A DNA stretch of 64,000 nt from Salarchaeum sp. JOR-1 (GTDB lineage: Archaea; Halobacteriota; Halobacteria; Halobacteriales; Halobacteriaceae): the NCBI RefSeq assembly GCF_007833275.1, contig NZ_CP042241.1, positions 1,364,001 through 1,428,000 of the forward strand. Reading direction: 5' to 3'. The position numbers were made by a program, and so were the translations under genes. Each line of letters opens with the position of its first letter. The first letter of the stretch is position 1. Positions 53,496-62,079 of this stretch are shown here, piece after piece. The notes beneath the pieces were generated by a model. It did no database searches, was not told the DNA's origin, and saw nothing but the letters and a program-made list of their open reading frames with translations.

Positions 53496-55049
53496 CTACT
53501 CCTCTCCCGCGAGTTCGTACTTCTGGACCTTCCCGGTGGTGGTGCGCGGGAGTTCCTGCACGAACTCGACCTCCCGCGGGTGCTTGTAGGGCGCGAGGTT
53601 GTCGAGGCAGAACTGCTTGAGTTCGTCGGCGGTCACGTCGCCGTCGGGCGTCTTGACGACGAACGCTTTCACGGTTTCACCGCGGCGCTCGTCGGGGACG
53701 CCGACGACCGCCGCGTCGGCCACGTCCTCGTGTTCGAAGAGGAGTTCCTCGACCTCGCGCGGGTAGACGTTGTAGCCGCCCGTGACGATCATGTGCTTCT
53801 TCCGGTCGACCACGTAGAAGAACCCGTCCTCGTCGTGGTAGCCCACGTCGCCGGTGTGGAACCAGCGCTTGCCGTCCGCCTCCGTGAACGCTTCCTCGTT
53901 GGCCTCGGGGCGCTCGTAGTAGCCCTTCATGACGTTCGGCCCGGAGATGACGAGCTCGCCCGTGATCTCGTGGAGCGCGGCCTCGTCCTCGTCGACGGGG
54001 CCGTCCTCGACGGGGGCGATGGCGTTGAAGTCGTCGTCGACGATGCGGGCGTCGACGCCGGGGAGGGGTTTGCCGATGCTGCCGGGGCGGCGGTCGTCGG
54101 GGTGGTTGGCGTGCGTGATGGGGCTCGTCTCGGTGAGCCCGTACCCCTCGCAGAGCGGGACGTCGTACATGTCGTCCCAGGTTTCGAGGACTTCCATCGG
54201 GAGGCCGCTCCCGCCCGAGTTCGCGAACCGCAGGCTGGAGAAGTCGAACTCGGCGGCGTCCGGCTGATTGACGAGGTCGTTGTACATCGCGGGCACAGCG
54301 TGCAGGAGCGTGAGGTTCTCGCCCTCGATGAGGTCAACTGCGTCCTCGGCGTCCCACTCGGCCATGGGGTAGTACGCGCCGCCGTTGAACAGCGTCGCGT
54401 TCATCGTCACCGTCATCCCGTAAATGTGGAAGAGGGGAAGCACGCCGAGGTGGCGGTCGTCGCCGCGGATGCCGTCCGGAATGGGGTCGTCGGCCACGTC
54501 CGCGTCCCAGTAGAGGTTCTTGTGCGTCAGGAGGACGCCCTTCGGCGTGCCCGTCGTTCCGGACGTGTACGGCTGGCAGGCAACGTCGTCGTCGTCTCGC
54601 TTGACGGGGCCGAACGTGTCGTCCGCGAGGAACTCCTCGAACGCGGTCGAGGTCTCGGTCTCCGCGCCGACGGTGACGACGAACTCCACGTCGGTGTCCT
54701 CGCGCACGTCCTCGACGTGCTCGACGAGGCTCGGGAGGGTCACGACGGCGTTCGCGCCGGAGTCGCCGAGGAGGTGTTCGAGCTCGCGCGAGCGGTACTG
54801 TGGGTTCATCGGCACGACGATGCCGCCGGCGCGCATGATTCCGTGGAAGGCGGTGACGAACTGCGGGAGGTTCGGCAGGTACACCGCGACGCGGTCGTCG
54901 GGTTCGATGCCCTCGCGTTCGAGCGCTGCGGCGAACCGGCCGGTACGCTCCCAGAACTCCTCGTAGGTCTGTTCGCGTCCCTCGTGGTGGATGGCGACGT
55001 TCTCCGGGTGTTCGTCCACTGCGCTCTGGACGTGTTCGACGAGGTTCAT
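53496..55049 (-). CDS. Long-chain acyl-CoA ligase (AMP-binding)
   Basis: 517 residues. The ATP loop is YTSGTTGTPKGVLLTH, followed by GYGLTETSP, the adenylation GKRWFHTGDVGYHDEDGFFY region and the C-terminal lysine motif LPRTTTGKVQKYEL. It activates a fatty or other carboxylic acid via an acyl-AMP. It is divergent from the FMN-dependent hydroxyacid oxidase gene, with an inverted repeat in the shared promoter. Confidence 0.92.
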   Translation of the reverse strand: MNLVEHVQSAVDEHPENVAIHHEGREQTYEEFWERTGRFAAALEREGIEPDDRVAVYLPNLPQFVTAFHGIMRAGGIVVPMNPQYRSRELEHLLGDSGANAVVTLPSLVEHVEDVREDTDVEFVVTVGAETETSTAFEEFLADDTFGPVKRDDDDVACQPYTSGTTGTPKGVLLTHKNLYWDADVADDPIPDGIRGDDRHLGVLPLFHIYGMTVTMNATLFNGGAYYPMAEWDAEDAVDLIEGENLTLLHAVPAMYNDLVNQPDAAEFDFSSLRFANSGGSGLPMEVLETWDDMYDVPLCEGYGLTETSPITHANHPDDRRPGSIGKPLPGVDARIVDDDFNAIAPVEDGPVDEDEAALHEITGELVISGPNVMKGYYERPEANEEAFTEADGKRWFHTGDVGYHDEDGFFYVVDRKKHMIVTGGYNVYPREVEELLFEHEDVADAAVVGVPDERRGETVKAFVVKTPDGDVTADELKQFCLDNLAPYKHPREVEFVQELPRTTTGKVQKYELAGEE

Positions 55050-55072
55050 GGTCGATGCGACGGCCGTCCCCG

Positions 55073-55157
55073 CCTTAGGTATTGTGAACGTTGTTCATCG
55101 AGCGTGGAGTTTACCTTAGTTTCGTTCACGACGACGCGATATCGAGCGAACAGTTAA
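55073..55157. promoter_or_regulatory. Divergent promoter of acyl-CoA ligase and hydroxyacid oxidase with 5-3-5 inverted repeat
   Basis: TGAAC (55085-55089) and GTTCA (55093-55097) flank GTT. It lies directly upstream of a TATA-like AATACCTAAG (55082-55073) of the ligase gene. On the other side AGTTAACA (about 55150-55157) is about 28 bases before the FMN enzyme's ATG. Confidence 0.4.
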
Positions 55158-55182
55158 CACGCCCCAGTCGAAACCCCGCGGT

Positions 55183-56349
55183 ATGGAGAACCCCGGCGAC
55201 GACCGACAGCAGGCGGTGTACGGGCAGGGAATGCTGATGGGCGAGACGCCCGACGTCCCGCCGAACTTCGAGGAACTCGAACGCCAGGCGCTGGAGGCGA
55301 TGAGCGACGAGGCGTACGCGTACGTGAAGGGCGGCGCGGGCAGCGAGGACACCGTCTCCGAGAACCGCCGGGCGTTTCGCGACCACCGAATCGTCCCCCG
55401 GATGCTCCGCGACGTGTCCGAACGCGACCTCTCCGTCGACGTTCTGGGACAGACGCTGCCCGCGCCGGTCGTCCTCGCACCCATCGGCGTGCAGTCCATC
55501 ATCCACGAGAACGGCGAGCTCGCGACCGCGGACGCCGCCGCCGACACCGGCGTTCCGATGTGCCTCAGCTCCGCGTCCTCGGAGACGCTCGAAGACGTCT
55601 CCGACGAACTCGGAGACACCCGGAAGTGGTTCCAGCTCTACTGGTCGAGCGACCGCGACATCGCCGCGAGCTTCGTCGAACGCGCCGAGAACGCCGACTA
55701 CGACGCGCTCGTCGTGACGCTCGACACGCCGATGATGGGGTGGCGCGAACGCGACGTCTCTCACGGCTACCTCCCGTTCCTCGACGGCGAGGGCGTCGCG
55801 AACTACACGAGCGACCCCGCCTTCCGCGACCTGCTCTCCCAGCCGCCCGAAGAGAACATGGACGCCGCGCTCAGCGAGTTCCTCGCCGTCTTCGGGGACG
55901 CGACGCTCACCTGGGACGACCTCGACTGGCTCACCGACCAGACCGACCTCCCGATAGTCTTGAAGGGCATCCTCCATCCCGCGGACGCCCGCCGCGCCGT
56001 CGGGAAAGGGGCGGAGGGAATCGTCGTGTCGAACCACGGCGGCCGCCAGGTGGACAACGCCGTCGCCGCGCTCGACGCCCTCCCCGGAGTCGTGGACGCC
56101 GTCGGCGAGGACGCGGACGTGCTGTTCGACTCCGGCATCCGTCGTGGTGCGGACGCCGTCGTCGCGCTCGCGCTCGGCGCGGACGCCGTCCTGCTCGGCC
56201 GCCCCTACGCGTACGGACTCGCGCTCGACGGCGCCGAGGGCGTTAGTGAGGTCGTCGAGAACTTCCTCGCCGACCTCGACCTCACGCTGGCGCTCACCGG
56301 GAACACCAGCCCCGCCGACCTCGACCGCTCTATCTTCGCGGATTCATAA
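55183..56349 (+). CDS. FMN-dependent alpha-hydroxy-acid oxidase/dehydrogenase
   Basis: 388 residues. FMN-binding marks include the substrate-binding AYVKGGAGSEDTVSEN at the N-terminus, PIVLKGILHPADAR (active lysine) and VVSNHGGRQVD, with catalytic His285. Lactate 2-monooxygenase, lactate dehydrogenase and glycolate or mandelate enzymes share these features. The N-terminus, with LGQTLPAPVVLAPIGVQS, is of the type annotated as lactate 2-monooxygenase in haloarchaea. It is a plausible feed of pyruvate or acyl precursors. Confidence 0.88.
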   Translation: MENPGDDRQQAVYGQGMLMGETPDVPPNFEELERQALEAMSDEAYAYVKGGAGSEDTVSENRRAFRDHRIVPRMLRDVSERDLSVDVLGQTLPAPVVLAPIGVQSIIHENGELATADAAADTGVPMCLSSASSETLEDVSDELGDTRKWFQLYWSSDRDIAASFVERAENADYDALVVTLDTPMMGWRERDVSHGYLPFLDGEGVANYTSDPAFRDLLSQPPEENMDAALSEFLAVFGDATLTWDDLDWLTDQTDLPIVLKGILHPADARRAVGKGAEGIVVSNHGGRQVDNAVAALDALPGVVDAVGEDADVLFDSGIRRGADAVVALALGADAVLLGRPYAYGLALDGAEGVSEVVENFLADLDLTLALTGNTSPADLDRSIFADS

Positions 56350-57312
56350 GTCCGTGGGCGCGAGCGCCGCCACCGTCCGCTCCGCGAGGTCGGCGCTCGC
56401 GTTCGACGGCGTCACGACCAGCGGCTCGTCCACCACCGGAATCGCCGCGACTTCGCGAAGCCGCTCGCGGGCCTCGTCCGGCGTGCCGGCGACGCCGAGC
56501 GCGTCCACCATCTCGTCGCTCACGTGCCCCCTGGCCGCCGCGCGGTCACCGCTCCGCCACGCGTCGGCGACGGCGTCGGCCTCGTCGGGGAACGACTGGG
56601 CGACCGCGTTCTTGTAGCCGTCCGCGCTCCCGACGTAATAAGCGAGGTGGCCCCTGAGCGCGTCGTACGCCTCCGCCCTGTCCTCGCTCACCGCCGCGGG
56701 AACGTACGGCACGACGTCGATGTCCCCGGGGTCGCGGCCCGCCTCCCGCGCCGTCCGCGCCACCAGCTCGAACGCGGGTTCGAGGCACTCGAACGGGATG
56801 TTGTGCGGGAGCCAGCCGTCCGCGACGCGGCCGGTCGCGCGACGAGTCGCCGGCCCGAGCGCCGCCGCGTACACCGGCACGTCCGCGTCCAGCCCCCGGA
56901 AGTCGCGAACTGAAAACAGCTCGCCGTCGTACGACACCCGCTCGTCGGTTTCGAGGAACCGGCGCGCGAGTTCTATCGCCTCGTGCAGGCGACGCGGCGG
57001 ATTCGCGAACTCGACCCCGTGCAAGTCCTCGACGGCTTTCTCCGTGCTCGTGCCGACGCCGAGCGTCACCTGTCCCGACGTCGCCTCGCTGACGCTCGCC
57101 GCCGCGCCCGCGAGCGCCGCCGGACTCCGCGAGTACGCGTTCACGATGCTCGTGCCCACATCGATGTCCGTTCGCTCGGCGATGCGCGCGAGCGTGACGA
57201 ACGCGTCCGTCCCCCAGAGTTCGCCCGTCCACACGCCCCGGTAGCCGAGGTCTTCGGCGCGCTCCGCGAACCCAACGGGGTCGTCGCCGGTGAGCTGGAC
57301 GCTCGCCCGCAT
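56344..57312 (-). CDS. F420-dependent LLM-class oxidoreductase (haloarchaeal)
   Basis: 322 residues. The (beta/alpha)8 luciferase-like fold is visible: DPVGFAERAEDLGYRGVWTG, SIVNAYSRSPAALAGAAASV and SGQVTLGVGTSTEKAVEDL. It resembles the TIGR04024-type F420 proteins restricted to haloarchaea. Coenzyme F420 hydride transfer is inferred from the family. Its last six bases overlap the convergent FMN enzyme gene. The substrate is unknown. Confidence 0.85.
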   Translation of the reverse strand: MRASVQLTGDDPVGFAERAEDLGYRGVWTGELWGTDAFVTLARIAERTDIDVGTSIVNAYSRSPAALAGAAASVSEATSGQVTLGVGTSTEKAVEDLHGVEFANPPRRLHEAIELARRFLETDERVSYDGELFSVRDFRGLDADVPVYAAALGPATRRATGRVADGWLPHNIPFECLEPAFELVARTAREAGRDPGDIDVVPYVPAAVSEDRAEAYDALRGHLAYYVGSADGYKNAVAQSFPDEADAVADAWRSGDRAAARGHVSDEMVDALGVAGTPDEARERLREVAAIPVVDEPLVVTPSNASADLAERTVAALAPTDL

Positions 57313-57388
57313 CTACGCCCCCTCCACGAACCGACTGTGTGTGCGAATACCGTGCATGGTCGTGTCTGCGCCGCCGCCCCGAAAAGGG

Positions 57389-58504
57389 TTACCGGTCGTC
57401 CGGGTCGACGCCCGCCTCGCGGAGCAGTTCCCCCGTGTGTTCGCCGAGGTCGGGGACCGACTCGCCGGCGGCCGGAACGTCACCGTCGACGCGCGCCGGG
57501 AACCCGACGCGGCCGTCGTGGACAACGCCGCGCTCCCGGAAGTGCGCGGCGTCGATTGCGTCCCGGGGCGTGCGGACGCGGGCAACCATTCCGTCCGCCC
57601 CGCAGCGGCGCTCCCACTCCGCCGCGGGTCGCTCCGCGAACGTCGATTCGAGTTCCGCGCGGAGCGCCTCGCGTTCGACGGGGTCGGTCGTGCCGTGCGC
57701 GTCCACGAGGTCGGGGCGGTCGGCGTCCGCACAGAACGCCTCCCAGAACTCGGGTTCGAGCGCTGCGAGCGTCACGTACTCGCCGTCCTCGGCCTCGTAC
57801 ACGTCATACCAGGGGTACTCGCCAGTCAGTGGTGTGCGTCCGGGCCGCGGGTCGCCGTCGAACGCGAGCATCGCGAGCGGTTGGCTGACGGAGAGCGCGG
57901 CGTCAGCGAGCGACGTGTCGACGTATCCCCCGCCGTTTCCGAGTTCGCGCGACAGGAGCGAGGCCGCGACGGCGAACGCCGCGAACAGACCGCCCGCCAT
58001 GTCCGCGACAGGAATCCCGGGAATACGCGGTGTCTCGTCCGTATCGCGTCGAGTCGCGTCGAGCACGCCCGCCGCGGCGAGGTAGTTGATGTCGTGACCG
58101 GCGCGCTCCGCGAACGCCCCCGTCTGTCCGTACCCGGAGAGCGAGCAGTACACGATGTCCTCGTTGTGCTCGCGGACGCGCTCGTAGTTCACGCCCAGAC
58201 GGTCGACCGTTCCGGGACTGAACCCCTCCACCACGGCGTCCGCGTCGGCCGCGAGCGCGTAGAACGCCTCCCGGTCGACGTCGGTCGTGAGGTCGAGCGC
58301 GACGCTTCGCTTCCCGCGGTTCACCGCGTCGAACAGCCGGCCGACGCCGCCCTCCGTCGTCGGTGGCATGCTGCGGGCGTAGTCGCCGCGGTCGGGGGAC
58401 TCGACCTTCACGACGTCCGCGCCGGCGTCCGCGAGTAACTGCGTCGCGTACGGCCCGGGGAGGAGTCGCGTGAGGTCGAGGACGCGTATTCCCTCAAGAT
58501 CCAT
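57389..58504 (-). CDS. CaiB/BaiF-family CoA transferase (alpha-methylacyl-CoA racemase-like)
   Basis: 371 residues. It starts with LEGIRVLDLTRLLPGPYATQ, has KVESPDRGDYAR, then VEGFSPGTVDRLGVNYE and the CoA-pocket SGYGQTGAFAERAGHDINY. Class III CoA transferases move CoA between carboxylic acids, and racemases in the family invert methyl-branched acyl-CoA. A branched isoprenoid-like substrate would suit an archaeon. Its ATG overlaps the redoxin-like gene by 11 bases. Confidence 0.9.
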   Translation of the reverse strand: MDLEGIRVLDLTRLLPGPYATQLLADAGADVVKVESPDRGDYARSMPPTTEGGVGRLFDAVNRGKRSVALDLTTDVDREAFYALAADADAVVEGFSPGTVDRLGVNYERVREHNEDIVYCSLSGYGQTGAFAERAGHDINYLAAAGVLDATRRDTDETPRIPGIPVADMAGGLFAAFAVAASLLSRELGNGGGYVDTSLADAALSVSQPLAMLAFDGDPRPGRTPLTGEYPWYDVYEAEDGEYVTLAALEPEFWEAFCADADRPDLVDAHGTTDPVEREALRAELESTFAERPAAEWERRCGADGMVARVRTPRDAIDAAHFRERGVVHDGRVGFPARVDGDVPAAGESVPDLGEHTGELLREAGVDPDDR

Positions 58505-58964
58505 GTACGGTTTCCTCGATGTCGCTCGCGGGCATCGGCGTCGTCCAGTCGTCCAGCACCCACGACGCCCGGACCGTGCGGTCGGCGTCGAGGAGGAATG
58601 CGCTCCGCTTCGGAATCCGCACGCCCGCCATGTTCTCGCGGCGCGCGAGCACGCCGAACTCCTCCGCCAGCCGGCCGTCCACGTCCGCGTAGATGCGGAA
58701 CGGGCTGTCGAGACTGCGGAGGAAGGCGTTCTGGGCGTTCGGACCGTCCCGGCCGACGCCGACGACGGGCACGTCGAAGTCGTCCCAGCCCCGGCGGTCG
58801 TACTGCCGCCACCAGTTCTCGGCGATGGCGCTGAACGCGAACCCGTAGAACACGAGCAGCGCGCCGCCCTCGCTCACCTCTTCGATGGAGGTCGCGGTGA
58901 ACACCTCGCCGTCGCAGAGCAGGCCCTCGCAGTTCCGCGGCCGGTCGCCGGGTTCGAGCGTCAT
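58494..58964 (-). CDS. Redoxin (AhpC/TSA-like) fold protein lacking the peroxidatic Cys
   Basis: 156 residues. The thioredoxin-like outline is clear: LLVFYGFAFSAIAENWWRQY, then DVPVVGVGRDGPNAQNAF and RSAFLLDADRTVRASWV. The position of the peroxidatic Cys (after the first strand, normally PxxxxxC) holds no cysteine, and the only Cys are Cys13 and Cys17 near the start, so it is not an ordinary peroxiredoxin. Its start overlaps the cupin gene stop by four bases. Probable accessory protein to the neighbouring CoA enzymes. Confidence 0.75.
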   Translation of the reverse strand: MTLEPGDRPRNCEGLLCDGEVFTATSIEEVSEGGALLVFYGFAFSAIAENWWRQYDRRGWDDFDVPVVGVGRDGPNAQNAFLRSLDSPFRIYADVDGRLAEEFGVLARRENMAGVRIPKRSAFLLDADRTVRASWVLDDWTTPMPASDIEETVHGS

Positions 58965-59371
58965 CGGCGCGGGTCGTCGATGTCGTGGGGGTTCAGGCCC
59001 TCGTCCTCGATTGCGGGCGCGCCGAACGCGAACACGACGCCCGTCTCGTCGCCGACGTTCCGGTGGCCGTGGCCGACCATCGGCCCCGCCGCCCACCACG
59101 TCCCCGGGCCGGCCTCGACCACCTCGGTGTCGCCCGACCGCCCGAGCTTGAGGCTGAACGTCCCCTCGGCGACGTAGAACAACTCCTCCTGCTCGCTGTG
59201 CGCGTGGTAGCCGATCTCCTCGCCGGGGTCGATGCGCCACACCTTCGCCCGCATCTCCGCGAGGCCGAGCGCGTCGTCGATGGGGAGCATCTCGTGGTCG
59301 GGCGGCGTCTCGTCGCTCTCCGAGAGGTCGACTCGCTCAACGTCGTCCTCGTGAACGTACGCGTACTTCAT
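58961..59371 (-). CDS. Cupin-domain protein
   Basis: 136 residues. Metal-binding cupin motif 1 is GYHAHSEQEELFYVAEG (His, His, Glu) and motif 2 has GHGHRNVG. It starts MKYAYVHEDDVERVDL. It could be a small dioxygenase, isomerase or sensor of the cluster's substrate. ATGA overlap with the redoxin-like gene. Confidence 0.86.
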   Translation of the reverse strand: MKYAYVHEDDVERVDLSESDETPPDHEMLPIDDALGLAEMRAKVWRIDPGEEIGYHAHSEQEELFYVAEGTFSLKLGRSGDTEVVEAGPGTWWAAGPMVGHGHRNVGDETGVVFAFGAPAIEDEGLNPHDIDDPRR

Positions 59372-59416
59372 GTGGAATGCTACCGCAGTACGCGGAATAA
59401 ATCTATGGCCGCCGCG

Positions 59417-60583
59417 TCAGGGGCGGTGCTTCGAGAGGACGTTGATGCAGGAGACGCTCCCGGTGGCGTCCCGGCCGATACCGATGTTGTGCTGGAGGCC
59501 GTACTCGGGGTCGTTCTCCACCTGCACCGCGCCCGCCTCGCCGCGGAGCTGCTCGTAGATCTCGTTCACCTGCGCGACGCCGGTCGCGCCGATGGGGTGG
59601 CCCTTCGCGAGCAGGCCGCCGGACGGATTGACGGGCTTCTCGCCGTCCAGGTGGGGCGTTCCGGACTCGACGAACGCGCCGCCCTCGCCCGTCTCGCAGA
59701 ACCCGAGATCCTCGTACGTCACGAGTTCGGTGATGGTGAAGCAGTCGTGGACCTCCGCCACGTCGACGTCGTCCGCCGTGATGCCCGCCTCCTCGTACGC
59801 CTGCTCGGCGGCCTGCCGGGTCGCGGGGAACCCCGCGAGCGACTCGTCCTTCCCGCGCTGGAAGGTGTCCGTGGCGAGGCCGCTGCCGGCGACCCAGACC
59901 GGGTCGTCCGTGTACTCGTCGACCACGTCCTCGCTCACGATGACGGTCGCGGCCGCGCCGTCCGTGACGGGACAGCAGTCGTAGAGGTTCAACGGATAGG
60001 TGACCTGCGGGCTGTCCACCACGTCCTCGACGCTGCACGTGAACCGGTAGTGCGCGTGCGGATACTTCGCGCCGTTCTCGTGGTTCTTCACGGACACCTC
60101 CGCGACCTGCTCGCGCGTGGTGCCGTACGCCTCCATGTGGCGGGTGGCGCGCAGGCCGAAAAAGGCGGGCATCGTGACGCCGCGGCCGCGCCAGACCTGT
60201 TCGAGGGACGCGCCCTCGATGAGGCCGCCCGCGGAGTCCCGCATCTTCTCCGCGCCCAGCACGAGCGCCACGTCCGCCGACCCGGCCCGAACGGCCTCGA
60301 CCGCCGACCGGAACGCCGTGCTCCCCGTCGCGCACGCGTTCTCCACGCGCGTCACCGGCATCTCGAACAACCCCGTCGGATGGCTGAGACCGAGCCCCGA
60401 GGAGGCGTTCTCCGCGATGTCGAGCGTGCCGAACCACGCCGCGTCGATGTCGTCCGAACTGATTTCCTTGTCCACGTCGTCCAGCGCGTTCAGGTACGCC
60501 CGCTCGGCCATGTCGTCGAACGACTGCTCGAACAGCTCTCCGAAGTCTATCATTCCCGCGCCGACCACTGCGACATCCCTCAT
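59417..60583 (-). CDS. Thiolase-family acyltransferase (SCP-x/archaeal ACAT type)
   Basis: 388 residues. Nucleophile Cys84 is in ENACATGS, one His is in EVHDCFTITE and a second in KGHPIGATG, the set typical of archaeal acetoacetyl-CoA thiolases and SCP-x. It should join or split acyl-CoA units. The four-base overlap with the DUF35 gene and the HMG-CoA-synthase-like gene beyond it match the archaeal thiolase-DUF35-HMGCS complex. Substrate unknown. Confidence 0.9.
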   Translation of the reverse strand: MRDVAVVGAGMIDFGELFEQSFDDMAERAYLNALDDVDKEISSDDIDAAWFGTLDIAENASSGLGLSHPTGLFEMPVTRVENACATGSTAFRSAVEAVRAGSADVALVLGAEKMRDSAGGLIEGASLEQVWRGRGVTMPAFFGLRATRHMEAYGTTREQVAEVSVKNHENGAKYPHAHYRFTCSVEDVVDSPQVTYPLNLYDCCPVTDGAAATVIVSEDVVDEYTDDPVWVAGSGLATDTFQRGKDESLAGFPATRQAAEQAYEEAGITADDVDVAEVHDCFTITELVTYEDLGFCETGEGGAFVESGTPHLDGEKPVNPSGGLLAKGHPIGATGVAQVNEIYEQLRGEAGAVQVENDPEYGLQHNIGIGRDATGSVSCINVLSKHRP

Positions 60584-60993
60584 AGCCGGTCACCCCGCGG
60601 GCGCTTGAACTTGAAGGAGTGGACCGGGAGGCCGTCCACGTCGAAGACGCGGCGGAAGTCGGCTTCGGCCTTCATCCCGATATCGATGTGCTCCGGGTCG
60701 GTCTCCGTGAACAGGCCGTAGACGCGGGCGGGGTCGCCGCCCGACGTCTGGGGGACGTCCATGATGGCGAGCGGGAGCGGTGTCTCGAACTCGTCCGGCA
60801 ACCGTTGCTGGACGACGTAGGACTGGACGGTGCCGCGCTCTTCGAGTTCGGTGTCCGTCCACTCGCCCACGCTCTCGCAGCGCTTGCAGATGTCGCGGAA
60901 CTCGGGGAAGCTCACCCAGCCGCAGGCGTCGCACTCGCGGGCGGCGAGGCGTTCGTTCGCGTCCCGGTCGCGGGTGAATGGGGGTTCGTACAT
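60580..60993 (-). CDS. DUF35 zinc-ribbon/OB-fold acyl-CoA-binding scaffold protein
   Basis: 137 residues. The zinc ribbon is Cys21, Cys24, Cys36 and Cys39 (ECDACGWVSFP, CKRCES); residues 45-135 form the OB fold. In archaea such proteins bind CoA in a shared pocket and hold thiolase and HMG-CoA synthase together, channelling acetoacetyl-CoA. Here it lies between those two genes, with overlaps at both ends (ATGA with thiolase, TGATG with the synthase-like gene). Confidence 0.89.
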   Translation of the reverse strand: MYEPPFTRDRDANERLAARECDACGWVSFPEFRDICKRCESVGEWTDTELEERGTVQSYVVQQRLPDEFETPLPLAIMDVPQTSGGDPARVYGLFTETDPEHIDIGMKAEADFRRVFDVDGLPVHSFKFKRPRGDRL

Positions 60994-61952
60994 CAGGCCG
61001 CACCTCCGCGGAAGCCGCGGTGTTTGCCGTACGGCACGTGCTCCTTGCTCTCGATGTAGTCGTCAGTGGTCATCTCGGGTGTTCCGTCGGTCGTGCGGTC
61101 GATGCTGAGCGCGTCGCAGCCGCCGGGGCCGTAGCCGGCGACGAGGACGGTGTCCCCGGCGTCCGCGGCGTCGAGGCCCGTGGCGAGGTCGAGGAGGACG
61201 CCGCCCGCGCCCGCGAACCCGACCGCGTCGAACGTCGAGTCGAGGTCGGCGTCGAGGTCGAGCGCGCCCGCGGCCTTCGACGCCCAGCGGCCGTCCGGAG
61301 CGGGGAGGGCCGCTCGGTCGAACGAGCCGTCGAGCCCGTTGACGGCGGTCGTGACGGCGTCGAGGTAGCGTTCGCGATTGAACCGGCCGTCGCCCGTCTC
61401 CGGGGGGCCATCAGACGGCGCGAACCGCCCGACGAACCCCGTGGTCGCGACCGCCGTCTCGCGGAGGTCCGCGACGCCGTCACCGGTTCCGAGGACGAGC
61501 GCACCCGCGCCCGCGCCGGCCGTCCGCTCGGCGCGCGTCCCCGCGTCGGCGGTGAGAACGTCGCTCGCGACCACCAGTGCCGTTTCGGCGCGCCCGGCCT
61601 CGACGGTGTCCCGCGCGGCGAGCACGGCGTTCGTCGCCGCCCGCGCGCTCCCCTGGAAGTCGGAGACGCGCGCGTCCCCGTCCGCGCCGACCGCGTACGC
61701 GACGTGCGCGGCGACCCCGCGCTCGTCGAAGTCGTCGCTCGTCGTCGCGGCGTACACCGCGTCCGGCGCGTCTACGCCGGCGTGCGAGAGCGCGTTCTTC
61801 GCGGCCTGCACGCCCAGCGTCGTGACGTTCTCGTCGTGCGCGGGGACGGCGGTCTCCCCGCCGCCCGCGCGCTCGCCGTACTGTTCGGCGATGGTCGACC
61901 GCTCGATCCGGTAGAGCGGCACGTAGGAGCCGTACCCCCGTATCGACACCAT
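60993..61952 (-). CDS. HMG-CoA-synthase/KASIII-like protein without catalytic Cys
   Basis: 319 residues, beginning MVSIRGYGSYVPLYRIERS with a thiolase-superfamily layout (TLGVQAAKNALSHAGVDAPD, AGAGAGALVLG). In HMG-CoA synthases a Cys follows an acidic-Phe pair (EFACKAGT). The equivalent is DFQGSARAAT (98-107), with Gly101 and Ser102 and no Cys; the protein's sole Cys is near the C-terminus in GGCDALS. It is about 100 residues shorter than bacterial HMGCS. It may be a structural partner or use another residue. It shares the operon with DUF35 and thiolase. Confidence 0.84.
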   Translation of the reverse strand: MVSIRGYGSYVPLYRIERSTIAEQYGERAGGGETAVPAHDENVTTLGVQAAKNALSHAGVDAPDAVYAATTSDDFDERGVAAHVAYAVGADGDARVSDFQGSARAATNAVLAARDTVEAGRAETALVVASDVLTADAGTRAERTAGAGAGALVLGTGDGVADLRETAVATTGFVGRFAPSDGPPETGDGRFNRERYLDAVTTAVNGLDGSFDRAALPAPDGRWASKAAGALDLDADLDSTFDAVGFAGAGGVLLDLATGLDAADAGDTVLVAGYGPGGCDALSIDRTTDGTPEMTTDDYIESKEHVPYGKHRGFRGGAA

Positions 61953-61980
61953 ATCTAACGATACCCATAGATTCGCGCAC

Positions 61981-62074
61981 AATAAATACCGATGTTCAAC
62001 TAATCCGCCATTTCGATTTTTACTGGTGTGTTCGGGGCCGCCCCTGGGATTTATCATCATCATTGAAAAATGAT
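61981..62074. promoter_or_regulatory. Divergent promoter of HMGCS-like operon and acyl-CoA synthetase
   Basis: GTATTTATT on the minus strand (61989-61981) is centred 33 bases before the 61952 ATG. GATTTATC (62048-62055) is 28 bases before the 62080 ATG. An inverted repeat ATCATT/AATGAT with GAAA between (62059-62074) sits between that TATA box and the start. Confidence 0.55.
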
Positions 62075-62079
62075 ACCGT

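Noticed and set aside
53297-53500. Small open frame through the 45-base repeats
   Set aside because: It consists of the duplicated non-coding element; no homology and no consistent start.
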